A model generated the notes under the pieces. The model was not told the origin of the DNA. It saw only the letters and a list, made by a program, of their open reading frames with translations, and did no database searches. A DNA stretch of 64,000 nt from Bacillota bacterium (GTDB lineage: Bacteria; Bacillota; DSM-12270; Thermacetogeniales; Thermacetogeniaceae). Made by a program: the position numbers and the translations under genes. Location of the stretch: the NCBI GenBank assembly GCA_013177945.1, contig JABLXW010000001.1, positions 124,001 to 188,000 of the forward strand, written 5' to 3'. Shown piece by piece: positions 53,159 to 62,555 of the stretch; the first letter of the stretch is position 1, and each line of letters starts with the position of its first letter.

Positions 53159-53692
53159 ATGAAGTGTCCTGTTCTCACAAAAGCTCTCAGGATCTTGGAG
53201 ATGATGGCCATACTGCCTGCTCAGGCCGCAGCACTTCCCAACTTAGACTACCAGGACCCGGCCCCTCTCAATCCCCCGAACATAGGTGCCCTGCTTTTGC
53301 GGCTGGTAATCAGCCTCATCGTTGTTATCGGACTTGCTCTGGTCGTAGTAAAGTTCTTGCAGCGGCGCCCTTTCTTCACGCGTCCTGCTCGCTGGATCAG
53401 AATCCTGGATCAGGTAACGGTCGGTCCCAACCGGGGCCTTCTGCTGGCAGAAATTGCCGGAAAAATATACGTCCTTGCCCTTACAGACCACAGCATTACG
53501 AAACTGCTTGAAATTGATGATGCTTCATTTTTAACGGCACTTCTCGAAGAGGAGGAGGCTGCACGGAACCCTCCTCTTCCGGGAAGCAGGACCTGGTACC
53601 CCTTTTGGGAAAGAAGAACCTTTCAAAATATCTTGTCAACGAAGAAAGAACATTTAAGCAGAGATATTTTCGAGCACCGGGAAGGGGAATAA
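53159..53692 (+). CDS. fliO: Flagellar biosynthetic protein FliO
   Basis: Small membrane protein helping FliP ring assembly in the export gate. 177 aa: a possible N-terminal hydrophobic/signal segment, one TM (about 43-65), and a cytoplasmic FliO domain with ILDQVTVGPNRGLLLAEIAG and YVLALTDHSITKLLEID. ATG 53159; weak ribosome site. Conserved slot between cheY and fliP. Confidence 0.9.
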   Translation: MKCPVLTKALRILEMMAILPAQAAALPNLDYQDPAPLNPPNIGALLLRLVISLIVVIGLALVVVKFLQRRPFFTRPARWIRILDQVTVGPNRGLLLAEIAGKIYVLALTDHSITKLLEIDDASFLTALLEEEEAARNPPLPGSRTWYPFWERRTFQNILSTKKEHLSRDIFEHREGE

Positions 53693-53696
53693 CGGA

Positions 53697-54464
53697 GTGG
53701 AGGCCAGGCGGAAAATCCTGATTCTTGCAACAACCGTACTCCTGATGTTTATCCTGCTTGGGGCCCGAGCAGCAGAAGCCCAGACCATACCTTTTCCCCG
53801 GATCAGCTTCGAGATCGGCAGTGCCGAAAGACCCGCAGAGGTGGCGCAAAGCCTCCAGATTCTTTTAATCATCACGCTTCTTTCTCTGGCACCGGCAATA
53901 CTGATGATGTTGACCTCCTTCACGCGTGTCATTGTTGTTCTTTCGTTTATGAGAAGCGCCCTTGCCACACAGCAAATGCCGCCCAACCAGGTGCTCGTGG
54001 GGCTTGCCTTATTCCTGACGTTTTTCATCATGGCGCCAACCTGGCAGGCGGTCAACCGGGAGGCGGTCCAACCCTATATGAAGGGTGAAATCACCCAGCA
54101 AGAGGCTCTTAAAAAGGGGATGGAGCCCATCAGGGAGTTCCTGTTCAAGCAGACCAGGGAAAAGGACCTCGCCCTTTTTGTCTCCCTTGCCCAAATTCCC
54201 CGGCCTCGCAACTACCAGGATATTCCCAATTACGTTTTGATCCCGGCGTTTACAATCAGTGAATTAAAGACCGCCTTCCAGATCGGGTTTGTTCTCTATA
54301 TTCCTTTTCTGGTGATCGACATGATCGTCGCAAGTACTTTAATGTCGATGGGGATGTTGATGCTGCCTCCCATGATGATCTCGCTGCCGTTTAAGATCCT
54401 CTTATTCATTATGGTGGACGGCTGGCACCTGCTGGTCCGTTCTCTTGTGATGAGTTTCTCTTAA
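53697..54464 (+). CDS. fliP: Flagellar biosynthetic protein FliP
   Basis: Core export-gate protein (FliP5-FliQ4-FliR1). 255 aa with a cleavable-type signal peptide (about 1-28, ending AAEAQ) and four TM. Signatures: LAPAILMMLTSFTRVIVVLSF, RSALATQQMPPNQVLVGLAL and IPFLVIDMIVASTLMSMGM. GTG start after AACGGAGTG. Confidence 0.97.
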   Translation: MEARRKILILATTVLLMFILLGARAAEAQTIPFPRISFEIGSAERPAEVAQSLQILLIITLLSLAPAILMMLTSFTRVIVVLSFMRSALATQQMPPNQVLVGLALFLTFFIMAPTWQAVNREAVQPYMKGEITQQEALKKGMEPIREFLFKQTREKDLALFVSLAQIPRPRNYQDIPNYVLIPAFTISELKTAFQIGFVLYIPFLVIDMIVASTLMSMGMLMLPPMMISLPFKILLFIMVDGWHLLVRSLVMSFS

Positions 54465-54478
54465 AGGAGTCCGGGAAG

Positions 54479-54754
54479 ATGACGGAAGAATTCATTATCA
54501 CTTTAGGTCGCGACGCATTGTACGCGGTTCTCCTTGTATCCGCCCCTCTCCTGGGAGTCAGTTTGCTGGTTGGCTTGCTTGTGAGTATTTTCCAGGCAAC
54601 AACCCAGATCCAGGAGCAAACCTTAAGCTTTGTTCCGAAGATCATCGCCGTACTGGTGGCAGCTGTAATTTTCGCGCCGTGGATGCTTCAGATTCTGGTC
54701 TCTTTCACCCAGAGCCTCTACTTAAACATTAACCGTCTGGCTGGCGGTGGTTAA
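54479..54754 (+). CDS. fliQ: Flagellar biosynthetic protein FliQ
   Basis: 91-aa two-TM export-gate subunit. TM segments at about 14-38 and 53-76; QATTQIQEQTLSFVPKIIAV is the family core. ATG with AAGGAG upstream. Lies between fliP and fliR. Confidence 0.96.
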   Translation: MTEEFIITLGRDALYAVLLVSAPLLGVSLLVGLLVSIFQATTQIQEQTLSFVPKIIAVLVAAVIFAPWMLQILVSFTQSLYLNINRLAGGG

Positions 54755-54762
54755 AGAAGATT

Positions 54763-55545
54763 ATGGAATTTCTGGTGTCTCTCTTTCAAGAAATTGATCT
54801 TTACTTCCTGATCTGGGCCAGAATTACAGGTTTTATGCTCACGGCGATCCCATTTAACAGCCGGAACATCCCTGGTCAGGTCAGGGTGTGGCTGGCAGCC
54901 CTGATCACTTTCCTCATTTTTACGATCCACTCTCGTGAGAACTTCCAGATTTCTCAAACACCAGGAGGCTATCTCCTTCAATTTCTCGGGGAGGCACTGA
55001 TCGGGGCAATTTTAGGTTTCCTGACGCAACTAACTTTTAGTGCGCTCCAGCTTGCGGGGCAGATGATCGATATGCAGATGGGCTTCGGCATTGTGAATGT
55101 CATCGATCCCCAGTACGGAATTCAAATTCCGGTGCTGGGCAACTTCAAATATATTCTGGCGGTGCTTTTCTTTCTCACGATCAACGGGCACCACATGCTC
55201 TTAGCGGCCCTCGCCCGGAGTTACCGTTTTCTACCTCTTGGCAACCTGCATTTTTCGGGAGCCTTTTATTCGTTCATCTTTACTCTTGCCGGTGAAATGT
55301 TCCTCACCGCCTTTAAAATTTCCCTTCCGGTACTGGGGGCCCTGTTCATCACAGATCTTGCCTTGGGAATCATTGCCCGCACCGTCCCCCAAATGAACGT
55401 CTTTATCGTCGGCTTGCCCCTGAAAATCGGGGTCGGACTGGGCTTATTAATGCTTATTCTGCCGCTTTTTCTCTGGATCTTCAGTTCGATCTTTACCGGT
55501 CTTTTTGAGGACCTCAATAAACTCCTGGTGATTTTAGGAAGGTGA
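54763..55545 (+). CDS. fliR: Flagellar biosynthetic protein FliR
   Basis: Export-gate subunit, 260 aa, six membrane segments. Signature parts are FLVSLFQEIDLYFLIWARITG at the N-terminus (split by the first TM), AGQMIDMQMGFGIVNVIDPQ, and FIVGLPLKIGVGLGLLM. ATG start, 8 bp after fliQ. flhB follows 7 bp later. Confidence 0.95.
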   Translation: MEFLVSLFQEIDLYFLIWARITGFMLTAIPFNSRNIPGQVRVWLAALITFLIFTIHSRENFQISQTPGGYLLQFLGEALIGAILGFLTQLTFSALQLAGQMIDMQMGFGIVNVIDPQYGIQIPVLGNFKYILAVLFFLTINGHHMLLAALARSYRFLPLGNLHFSGAFYSFIFTLAGEMFLTAFKISLPVLGALFITDLALGIIARTVPQMNVFIVGLPLKIGVGLGLLMLILPLFLWIFSSIFTGLFEDLNKLLVILGR

Positions 55546-55552
55546 AGGCTTT

Positions 55553-56662
55553 TTGAGAAACCCTGGGGAGCCTCTAGATTTACAGCTCTTTGCGGAAGAA
55601 CGCACAGAAAAAGCAACTCCCCGGCGCCGGGAAGAAGCCCGGAGAAGGGGCCAGGTAATCCGGAGCATCGAAATAAATTCAGCGGTAATCCTCCTGTGCA
55701 CCTTTCTCTTTCTGAAAATCTTCGGCCCCTGGCTGGGTGCTCAGGTGGCAAATTTCGCAAAAACAGTGCTAACCGATTTAATTGCACGTGAGTGGGGAAC
55801 AAAGACCGTTTACCTGATCCTGTTTTTCAGCGCAGTAGCTTTTTTTCAGATCTCTCTCCCGGTCATGGGAATTGCCCTGGGGGCGGGTCTTGCCTCAAAT
55901 CTTCTCCAGGTAGGGTTCCTTTTCACACCATCGCCCCTCGCGCCAAGGCTGGACCGGATCAACCCCTTCGAAGGACTCAGGCGGATTTTCTCCCGGCGCG
56001 CCCTGCTCGAACTGGTGAAATCCGGAGCAAAGGTGGTGGTTGTAGGCTACCTGGCCTACAGTACAATCAAGGCGAATTTCAGCCTTTTTCCCCGTCTCCT
56101 GGACATGAGCGTTCCGGAGGCAGTAAGCAGCCTGGGAGAATTGAGCACCGCCATCATCCTGCGCATCGGACTTCTTTTACTCGTTCTTGCAATCTTCGAT
56201 TACGCGTTTCAGTACTGGGAGCATGAGAAATCCCTGCGGATGACAAAGCAAGAACTGAAAGAAGAGTTTCGCCAGTACGAGGGAGACCCCCGGGTTCGCG
56301 CCCGCATCCGGCAGCGCCAGAGGCAAATCTCGTACCGGAGGATGATGCAACAGGTTCCGAAGGCAGATGTTGTGATTACCAACCCCACCCATTATGCCGT
56401 CGCGCTGCAGTACATCCCGGAACAAATGGCAGCCCCGCTTGTTCTGGCAAAGGGGGTTGACGAGCTGGCATTAAGAATCAAAGCAATCGCCCGGGAGCAC
56501 GGAATCACCATATTTGAGGATCCTCCGCTGGCGCAGACTTTGTATAAAACCGTTGAGGTGGGCGATTTAATCCCGCCAGAACTCTACGAAGCAGTGGCCC
56601 AGGTGCTGGCTTTCGTCTACCGGTTGCGCCCGAATCATTTTCGGAAAAAAGGTGTGATCTAG
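55553..56662 (+). CDS. flhB: Flagellar export switch protein FlhB
   Basis: Export-gate protein that changes substrate class from hook to filament. 369 aa: four TM in the N-terminal 210 residues and a C-terminal domain with the autocleavage motif Asn277-Pro-Thr-His280. KATPRRREEARRRGQVIRS is the N-terminal basic segment. TTG start with AGGAAGGTG upstream. Its C-domain is the paralogue of the short protein at 18996. Confidence 0.97.
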   Translation: MRNPGEPLDLQLFAEERTEKATPRRREEARRRGQVIRSIEINSAVILLCTFLFLKIFGPWLGAQVANFAKTVLTDLIAREWGTKTVYLILFFSAVAFFQISLPVMGIALGAGLASNLLQVGFLFTPSPLAPRLDRINPFEGLRRIFSRRALLELVKSGAKVVVVGYLAYSTIKANFSLFPRLLDMSVPEAVSSLGELSTAIILRIGLLLLVLAIFDYAFQYWEHEKSLRMTKQELKEEFRQYEGDPRVRARIRQRQRQISYRRMMQQVPKADVVITNPTHYAVALQYIPEQMAAPLVLAKGVDELALRIKAIAREHGITIFEDPPLAQTLYKTVEVGDLIPPELYEAVAQVLAFVYRLRPNHFRKKGVI

Positions 56663-56663
56663 A

Positions 56664-58727
56664 TTGGCCGTGTTATCAACCGGAAGCCGCTATTTTAAAT
56701 ACGTTGATGTCGCAGTTGCCGTAGCGGTCATCCTGGCTGTAGTCATGATGATTATCCCTGTACCATCAGGACTGCTCAGTGTTCTTCTGATCTTCAACAT
56801 CGCCCTTTCTCTGCTGATTTTGCTCGTATCCCTTTTTACCCGGGAGCCCCTGGAATTCTCCGTTTTCCCGGCGCTCCTCCTGATCATGACGCTGTTTCGC
56901 CTCTGCCTGAACATCTCCACAACCCGGCTCATCCTCCTTCAAGCGTACGCCGGCGAGGTGATTCAAAAATTCGGAGGTTTTGTGATCGGAGGAAACCCCG
57001 CAGTTGGATTCATCATCTTTTTAATTCTCGTCGTCATTCAGTTCATCGTTATTACCCGGGGCGCAGAACGGGTTTCGGAGGTTGCGGCAAGGTTTACCCT
57101 GGACGCAATGCCGGGAAAACAGATGAGCATCGACGCGGACCTGAACACGGGTCTCATTACGGAAAACGAGGCCCGGGCAAGGCGCCGCAAAATCCAGCAG
57201 GAGGCAGATTTTTACGGGGCAATGGACGGTGCCAGCAAGTTCGTCCGGGGTGACGCCATTGCCGCCCTGGTAATCATCGTTATTAACATCCTGGGTGGCT
57301 TTCTTGTGGGTGTCGTGCAAAAGGGAATGACTTTTCAACAGGCCCTTCAAACGTATACAGTTCTTACCGTAGGAGACGGCCTCGTCACTCAGATTCCTGC
57401 CCTTCTTGTCTCAACATCGGCCGGGATTATCGTAACACGCGCAGCGGCGGAAGCCAGCTTTGGCCTGGATCTCTCCAGGCAATTGCTCAGTTATCCAAAA
57501 GCGCTGGGAATCGCCGGAGGGATCCTGGTGCTCCTTGCTCTTCTGGGTCTTCCTCCCCTTCCCATCCTCCTCATGTCCGGGATTCTCGGCGGCCTGGCTT
57601 ATACCCTTGAACGCTCCTTCAAGGAAGCCAGGCGGCAGGAGGAGGAAAAGGCGCGGGCTCAAGAATTCGAAGAGGCAAAAAAGCCGGAGCACGTTATCTC
57701 CCTTGTCCAGGTCGATCCCCTTGAAATCGAACTGGGCTACAACCTGATCCCTCTTGTAGACTCGAAACAGGGGGGAGACCTCCTGGACCGGATTGTGATG
57801 ATCAGGCGGCAGTGTGCGCTGGAGCTGGGTTTTATCGTGCCTCCCGTCCGCCTCCGCGACAACATGCAGCTAAACCCGAACACCTATGTAATCAAAGTAA
57901 AGGGGGTGGAGGTGGGGCGCGGCGATCTGATGCTGGACCACCTCCTTGCTCTCGGACCCGAGGTTCAGAGCAAATTAAAGGGGGTTAGAACGCAGGAACC
58001 TACTTTTGGACTGCCTGCCGTATGGATCCAGGCTCACCAGCGCGAGGAGGCCGAACTGGCCGGTTTTACGGTGGTGGACCCGACCTCGGTGATTGCCACC
58101 CATCTCACGGAAATTATCAAAACTCATGCCCACGAACTGCTGAGCAGGCAGGATGTCCAAAACCTCCTCGATCATGTGAAAAAAAGCTACGCCGCCGTTG
58201 TCAACGAACTTTATCCTGATTTGCTCAGCCTTGGAGAAATCCAGAAGGTGCTCGGAAACCTGCTAAGAGAAAAAGTATCCATTCGGGACCTGGTCACAAT
58301 TCTCGAAACTCTGGCAGACTACGCCCGCGTAACGCGCGATCCAGAGCTGCTTACCGAGTACGTCCGCCAGGCCCTGGGGAGGCAAATCGTCGGGCAGTAC
58401 CTGGAAGACCAGAAACTTTACGTTCTGACCCTTGATCCCGAAGTAGAGCAGATCATTAAAGACGGCATCCAGAAAACCGAGCATGGTTCCTACCTTGCCG
58501 TAGATCCTCAGAAAGCGCAGCAAATATTAAGCCGGCTACGCAGCCTCGCCCAGAAGATGATCGAGGCAGGACATCAACCTGTTGTCTTGTGTCCACCTGG
58601 CATCAGGCCTTATTTCAAGCGCTTAACGGAAAGGGTTCTCTCGGGCCTCGTCGTCCTCTCTTTCAACGAACTCCAACCGAACATTCAAGTTGAGTCTGTT
58701 GGGATGGTGAGCACTGTTGAAAGTTAG
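56664..58727 (+). CDS. flhA: Flagellar export protein FlhA
   Basis: Large export-gate protein forming a nonameric ring. 687 aa with eight TM in the first 320 residues, the FHIPEP region (TLDAMPGKQMSIDADLNTG) and a C-terminal substrate-docking domain. TTG start two bases after flhB. The stop overlaps flhF by 11 bp. Confidence 0.97.
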   Translation: MAVLSTGSRYFKYVDVAVAVAVILAVVMMIIPVPSGLLSVLLIFNIALSLLILLVSLFTREPLEFSVFPALLLIMTLFRLCLNISTTRLILLQAYAGEVIQKFGGFVIGGNPAVGFIIFLILVVIQFIVITRGAERVSEVAARFTLDAMPGKQMSIDADLNTGLITENEARARRRKIQQEADFYGAMDGASKFVRGDAIAALVIIVINILGGFLVGVVQKGMTFQQALQTYTVLTVGDGLVTQIPALLVSTSAGIIVTRAAAEASFGLDLSRQLLSYPKALGIAGGILVLLALLGLPPLPILLMSGILGGLAYTLERSFKEARRQEEEKARAQEFEEAKKPEHVISLVQVDPLEIELGYNLIPLVDSKQGGDLLDRIVMIRRQCALELGFIVPPVRLRDNMQLNPNTYVIKVKGVEVGRGDLMLDHLLALGPEVQSKLKGVRTQEPTFGLPAVWIQAHQREEAELAGFTVVDPTSVIATHLTEIIKTHAHELLSRQDVQNLLDHVKKSYAAVVNELYPDLLSLGEIQKVLGNLLREKVSIRDLVTILETLADYARVTRDPELLTEYVRQALGRQIVGQYLEDQKLYVLTLDPEVEQIIKDGIQKTEHGSYLAVDPQKAQQILSRLRSLAQKMIEAGHQPVVLCPPGIRPYFKRLTERVLSGLVVLSFNELQPNIQVESVGMVSTVES

Positions 58728-59859
58728 GCGTTTCATCGCAAACGACATGCAGGAGGCAATGCTCAAAGTAAAGGCTACGCTGGGCAAAGACGCCGTTATC
58801 TTACACACCCGTAAATTTCGGGAAGGGGGTATCTTTGGTTTTTTCGGACGCGATCGTGTCGAAGTTACCGCAGCAATTGAAGAGAAAGACCTGAACCATC
58901 TCTCGAAAAAAATTCAACCCCCTGGTCTTCCTTCTTCCATTGCTTCCTATCCTGCGAAAGAGGCGGCCAACCTGGATGTCAAAAAAGAAATTGCAGAAGT
59001 GAAAACCCTGCTTGGACAGATGCTCGAAGAGTTGGAGTTGAGCACTTTTCAGGGCGGCACCTACCCAAAGTATTTTGACCAGGCTTACCGGGTCTTAAGA
59101 TCCAGCGAGGTTGAAGAAAAGCTCGCCCGTAAAATCATCCATGAGGCCATTGAACTCCTGCAACCGGCAAAATGGCAGGACCGCACGGAGATTTATCAGA
59201 CCCTGGAGGATCTGATTGTGCGGCGGTTGCTGCGTCCCCAGCCAATCCTTTTTAAAAAGTCCGGAGGACAAAAAAGAATTGCTGTTGTGGGGCCCACCGG
59301 AGTCGGCAAAACCACAACAATTGCAAAACTTGCCGCGATTTTTGCCATCCTCGAAAAAAGACAGGTGGCCCTTGCAACAGTTGACACCTATCGCGTTGCC
59401 GCCGTAGATCAATTGAAAACCTATGCGGATATCATCTCCGTTCCCCTTGAAGTTGCCTACACCCCAAAAGAACTCCAGAATGCCCTTGCAAAACACGCAA
59501 ATAAAGATCTGATCCTCATCGATACTGCCGGAAGAAGTCCGCTTAACGAGGTGCAAATGACGGAGCTTAAAGCCTTTTTAGAACCCTGCACTGATGTCGA
59601 AATTTTTCTCGTGCTGGGAGCCACCACAAAGCAAACAGATTTATGGGACGCCGTGACACGGTTTAGCCAGCTACCAATCAAACACCTGATCTTCACCAAA
59701 CTTGACGAAACCAGAAGTTACGGTGTGATCCTGAATGTCGTCAACAGGCTGCGAAAAAATCTTGCCTATGTCACAACCGGACAGAATGTTCCTGACGACA
59801 TTGAAGTTCCGGATCCCGTTAAACTTGCAAAATTGATTTTGCAGGTGAAAGAAAAATGA
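58717..59859 (+). CDS. flhF: Flagellar biosynthesis GTPase FlhF
   Basis: SRP-type GTPase that sets flagellar position and number. 380 aa: a basic N-terminal region (VRRFIANDMQEAMLKVK), then an NG domain with P-loop GPTGVGKTTT near residue 190, DTYRVAAVDQL and DTAGRSPLN. TTG start inside flhA. Regulated by FlhG encoded next, with a four-base ATGA overlap. Confidence 0.96.
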   Translation: MKVRRFIANDMQEAMLKVKATLGKDAVILHTRKFREGGIFGFFGRDRVEVTAAIEEKDLNHLSKKIQPPGLPSSIASYPAKEAANLDVKKEIAEVKTLLGQMLEELELSTFQGGTYPKYFDQAYRVLRSSEVEEKLARKIIHEAIELLQPAKWQDRTEIYQTLEDLIVRRLLRPQPILFKKSGGQKRIAVVGPTGVGKTTTIAKLAAIFAILEKRQVALATVDTYRVAAVDQLKTYADIISVPLEVAYTPKELQNALAKHANKDLILIDTAGRSPLNEVQMTELKAFLEPCTDVEIFLVLGATTKQTDLWDAVTRFSQLPIKHLIFTKLDETRSYGVILNVVNRLRKNLAYVTTGQNVPDDIEVPDPVKLAKLILQVKEK

Positions 59860-60761
59860 AGGACCAGGCTGAAAGATTAAGAATGATTGCCAGGTCGCTC
59901 CAGGACCAAATTCGGAGTCAAATTTATAACTCTACAAAAGGGTGCCGGGTGGTTGCAGTAACGAGCGGTAAAGGAGGGGTCGGCAAAACCAATCTGGCGC
60001 TGGGATTGTCCCTTGCCCTTGCGAAGGCGGGGTATCGGGTCATGATCCTGGATGCAGACATGGGCTTGGCCAATATTGACGTAATTTTGGGTTTAATTCC
60101 GCGCTACAATCTGGCTCATGTTTTCGCAGGGGAAAGAAGGATCGAGGAGATTCTCCAGGCGGGCCCCGCGGGACTCTGGATTATTCCGGGCGGATCGGGG
60201 ATTGAAGAACTTGCCAATCTCGAACCTCTAGCCCTCACAAAACTCCTCCAGGAAATCGCGGCTTTAGGCCAAAATCTGGATTACCTTTTCATTGATACAG
60301 GCGCAGGGATCTCCAGGCAGGTGCTGGCCTTTATCCTGGCGGCAGACGAGGTCCTCCTGGTAACAACACCTGAACCCACCGCACTTACCGATGCCTACGG
60401 TTTAATTAAAGTTTTTAGCCGCCATCAGGGAAAGGGGAAAATTAAGCTTGTCATCAACATGGTAACCAGCGAGCAGGAAGGCCTTGATGCCGCCCAAAAA
60501 CTGATCAGCGTTGTTCACCAGTTTTTAAATATCAAAATTGAGGTCGCAGGGTTCATCCCATCTGATACTGCGGTTCAGGATGCAGTTCGAAAGCACCAGG
60601 CTTATCTTCTGGCTTTCCCCCGGTCCCCGGCCTCATTGAGCACCATCAAAATTGCTTCATCCCTTGGTGAGCGCTCCGGGAAACCACCGCGCGGGATCCA
60701 GAATTTTTTCGAGCAGCTGCTTGCTTTTTTTCGAGGTAAAGAAAACGAAAGACTTGGTTAA
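59856..60761 (+). CDS. flhG: MinD-like ATPase FlhG
   Basis: ATPase partner of FlhF (YlxH) that limits flagellar number. 301 aa. Deviant Walker A SGKGGVGKTN at about 33-42, LDADMGLANIDVILG, and a C-terminal helix that may act as a membrane-targeting segment (FFEQLLAFFRG). An N-terminal helix (RLRMIARSLQDQIRS) resembles the FlhF-activating DQAxxLR motif. Confidence 0.95.
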   Translation: MKDQAERLRMIARSLQDQIRSQIYNSTKGCRVVAVTSGKGGVGKTNLALGLSLALAKAGYRVMILDADMGLANIDVILGLIPRYNLAHVFAGERRIEEILQAGPAGLWIIPGGSGIEELANLEPLALTKLLQEIAALGQNLDYLFIDTGAGISRQVLAFILAADEVLLVTTPEPTALTDAYGLIKVFSRHQGKGKIKLVINMVTSEQEGLDAAQKLISVVHQFLNIKIEVAGFIPSDTAVQDAVRKHQAYLLAFPRSPASLSTIKIASSLGERSGKPPRGIQNFFEQLLAFFRGKENERLG

Positions 60762-60778
60762 GGAAGGGATCTGAAACC

Positions 60779-61447
60779 TTGGTAAAATTGGTAAAAGAAG
60801 AGCTTAAAATCAATCAAAGAGTAGAAATCCAACTTCGGGATAGTTCTTACGCCGGAAGCTATCCCAGCCGGGTTGAAGAGATCTTTCCGGATAAAATAGT
60901 TTTCGCTGCACCTTTAAAAAAGGGAACATTGATTCCCCTCCGGAAGGGAGACACCATTACCGTCAATTACTGGGGGCAAACGGGAAGCTACAGCTTCACC
61001 ACGAGAGTAATCAAAACACAGGTGCAACAGGTTCCTGTAATTATTGCGGAAAGACCACGCGAAGTAACGCGGATTCAAAGAAGAAATTATTTGCGCATTC
61101 CGGTTGCTCTACCCTTAACTTTTAGCATTCTCGAGGACCTGGAGCACGCCGCGCGGTCCGAAATTTTTCGCGCAGAAACAGTCGATCTCAGCGGGGGAGG
61201 AGTGATGATCAAATCCCCGGTCAAGCTTTCAAAAGATGAATATTTGGAGATAGAGCTAACCCTGCCGCGCAAAGGGACGATTAACCTGGTAGGAAGAGTT
61301 GTGCGAACTCAAGAGACAAAAGATCAAGGCGGGTTGTTCTATCTGGTCGGAATCGATTTTGTGGTAATTGATGAGTCGGACCGCGACAGGATTATCGCCT
61401 TTGTCTTCGAACGCCAGCGTGAACTGAGAAGAAAGGGTCTGGTTTAG
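60779..61447 (+). CDS. c-di-GMP receptor with YcgR-N and PilZ domains
   Basis: 222-aa flagellar brake protein (B. subtilis YpfB/MotI type). N-terminal YcgR beta domain (about 1-95, with IFPDKIVFAAPLKKGTLIPL) and a C-terminal PilZ domain with the c-di-GMP motifs RRNYLR and DLSGGGVMI. TTG start with AAGGAAGGG upstream. Its place between flhG and cheB ties second-messenger control directly to the motor operon. Confidence 0.93.
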   Translation: MVKLVKEELKINQRVEIQLRDSSYAGSYPSRVEEIFPDKIVFAAPLKKGTLIPLRKGDTITVNYWGQTGSYSFTTRVIKTQVQQVPVIIAERPREVTRIQRRNYLRIPVALPLTFSILEDLEHAARSEIFRAETVDLSGGGVMIKSPVKLSKDEYLEIELTLPRKGTINLVGRVVRTQETKDQGGLFYLVGIDFVVIDESDRDRIIAFVFERQRELRRKGLV

Positions 61448-61450
61448 GAG

Positions 61451-62548
61451 GTGCCCCAAATTTTCTCACAGGTTAAAGTTCTCGTGGTTGACGACTCTGC
61501 CTTTATGAGAAAAGTTATCACTGATCTGCTCGAAACAGATCCTGTCCTCAAAGTAGTCGGCACGGCTCGCAACGGGGAGGATGCTTTAAAAAAAATACAC
61601 GAGCTCAAGCCTGATGTTGTGACCCTAGACGTAGAGATGCCGGTAATGGACGGACTCGTTACCCTGGAGAAAATCATGCAGGAGAAGCCCCTTCCGGTAA
61701 TTATGCTCAGCAGCCTGACTCAAAGTGGAACAGAGATTACGATCAAAGCACTTCAGAGGGGCGCTGTTGACTTTATTCCCAAGCCTTCCGGCACTATTTC
61801 CCTTGATCTTGCTAAGGTAAAAGAAGAACTCATAAACAAGGTTAAAATCGCGGCAACGGTAAAGGTTTACCAGACCTTTATTCGTGAACCGGGGAGAATT
61901 CCTCAAAAAGCTTTTTATTCGACTGCACCGACAGTTCCTGCACCAACGGCTCCTAAAAAACTGGTTCTCATCGGAACTTCGACAGGAGGGCCGAAAGCCC
62001 TGAACGAGATCCTGCCCAGGTTGCCGAAAGATATCCCTGCTGCAGTGATTATTGTGCAGCACATGCCCCCTGGCTTCACGCGTTCTTTGGCAGAGCGCCT
62101 TGACCAGATTTCCGAAATACGGGTCAAGGAGGCCGAAGACCAGGAAAAGGTCATTTCGGGTACTGCTTACATCGCCCCCGGTGATTATCACCTTCTTGTG
62201 GAGCGAGTTTCTCCTCAGCAAAAAGATCCTCTGCTGCGGCTCAGCAAGGACCCGCCCGTAAACGGCCACCGTCCTTCGGTTGATGTGATGATGCAGTCGG
62301 CGGCAAGAGCCAACGGGTGGGAGTTAATCGGTGTGATCCTGACAGGAATGGGACATGACGGCCGGGAGGGAATCAGGGCAATTAAAGAAAAAAATGCAAA
62401 AGTCATCGCCGAGGATGAAACAACTGCGGTCGTCTTCGGAATGCCGAGGGCCGTAATCGAGGCAAAGCTGGCTGATTACATACTTCCCCTCCCGTCAGTC
62501 GCATCGGAAATCATCCATCTGTTAAATAAAGAATGTAAAGGAAGGTGA
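61451..62548 (+). CDS. cheB: Chemotaxis response regulator methylesterase CheB
   Basis: Removes methyl groups (or deamidates) chemoreceptor glutamates. 365 aa from GTG 61451. Receiver Asp60 in TLDVEMPVMDG; catalytic Ser177 in GTSTGGPKAL, His204 in VQHMPPGFT, and Asp in TGMGHDGREG. The start is uncertain: AGGAGGTG covers the GTG itself, and the best spaced codon after it is ATT 61460, which would give MFSQVKVLVVDDS. Confidence 0.95.
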   Translation: MPQIFSQVKVLVVDDSAFMRKVITDLLETDPVLKVVGTARNGEDALKKIHELKPDVVTLDVEMPVMDGLVTLEKIMQEKPLPVIMLSSLTQSGTEITIKALQRGAVDFIPKPSGTISLDLAKVKEELINKVKIAATVKVYQTFIREPGRIPQKAFYSTAPTVPAPTAPKKLVLIGTSTGGPKALNEILPRLPKDIPAAVIIVQHMPPGFTRSLAERLDQISEIRVKEAEDQEKVISGTAYIAPGDYHLLVERVSPQQKDPLLRLSKDPPVNGHRPSVDVMMQSAARANGWELIGVILTGMGHDGREGIRAIKEKNAKVIAEDETTAVVFGMPRAVIEAKLADYILPLPSVASEIIHLLNKECKGR

Positions 62549-62555
62549 ATCTTCT

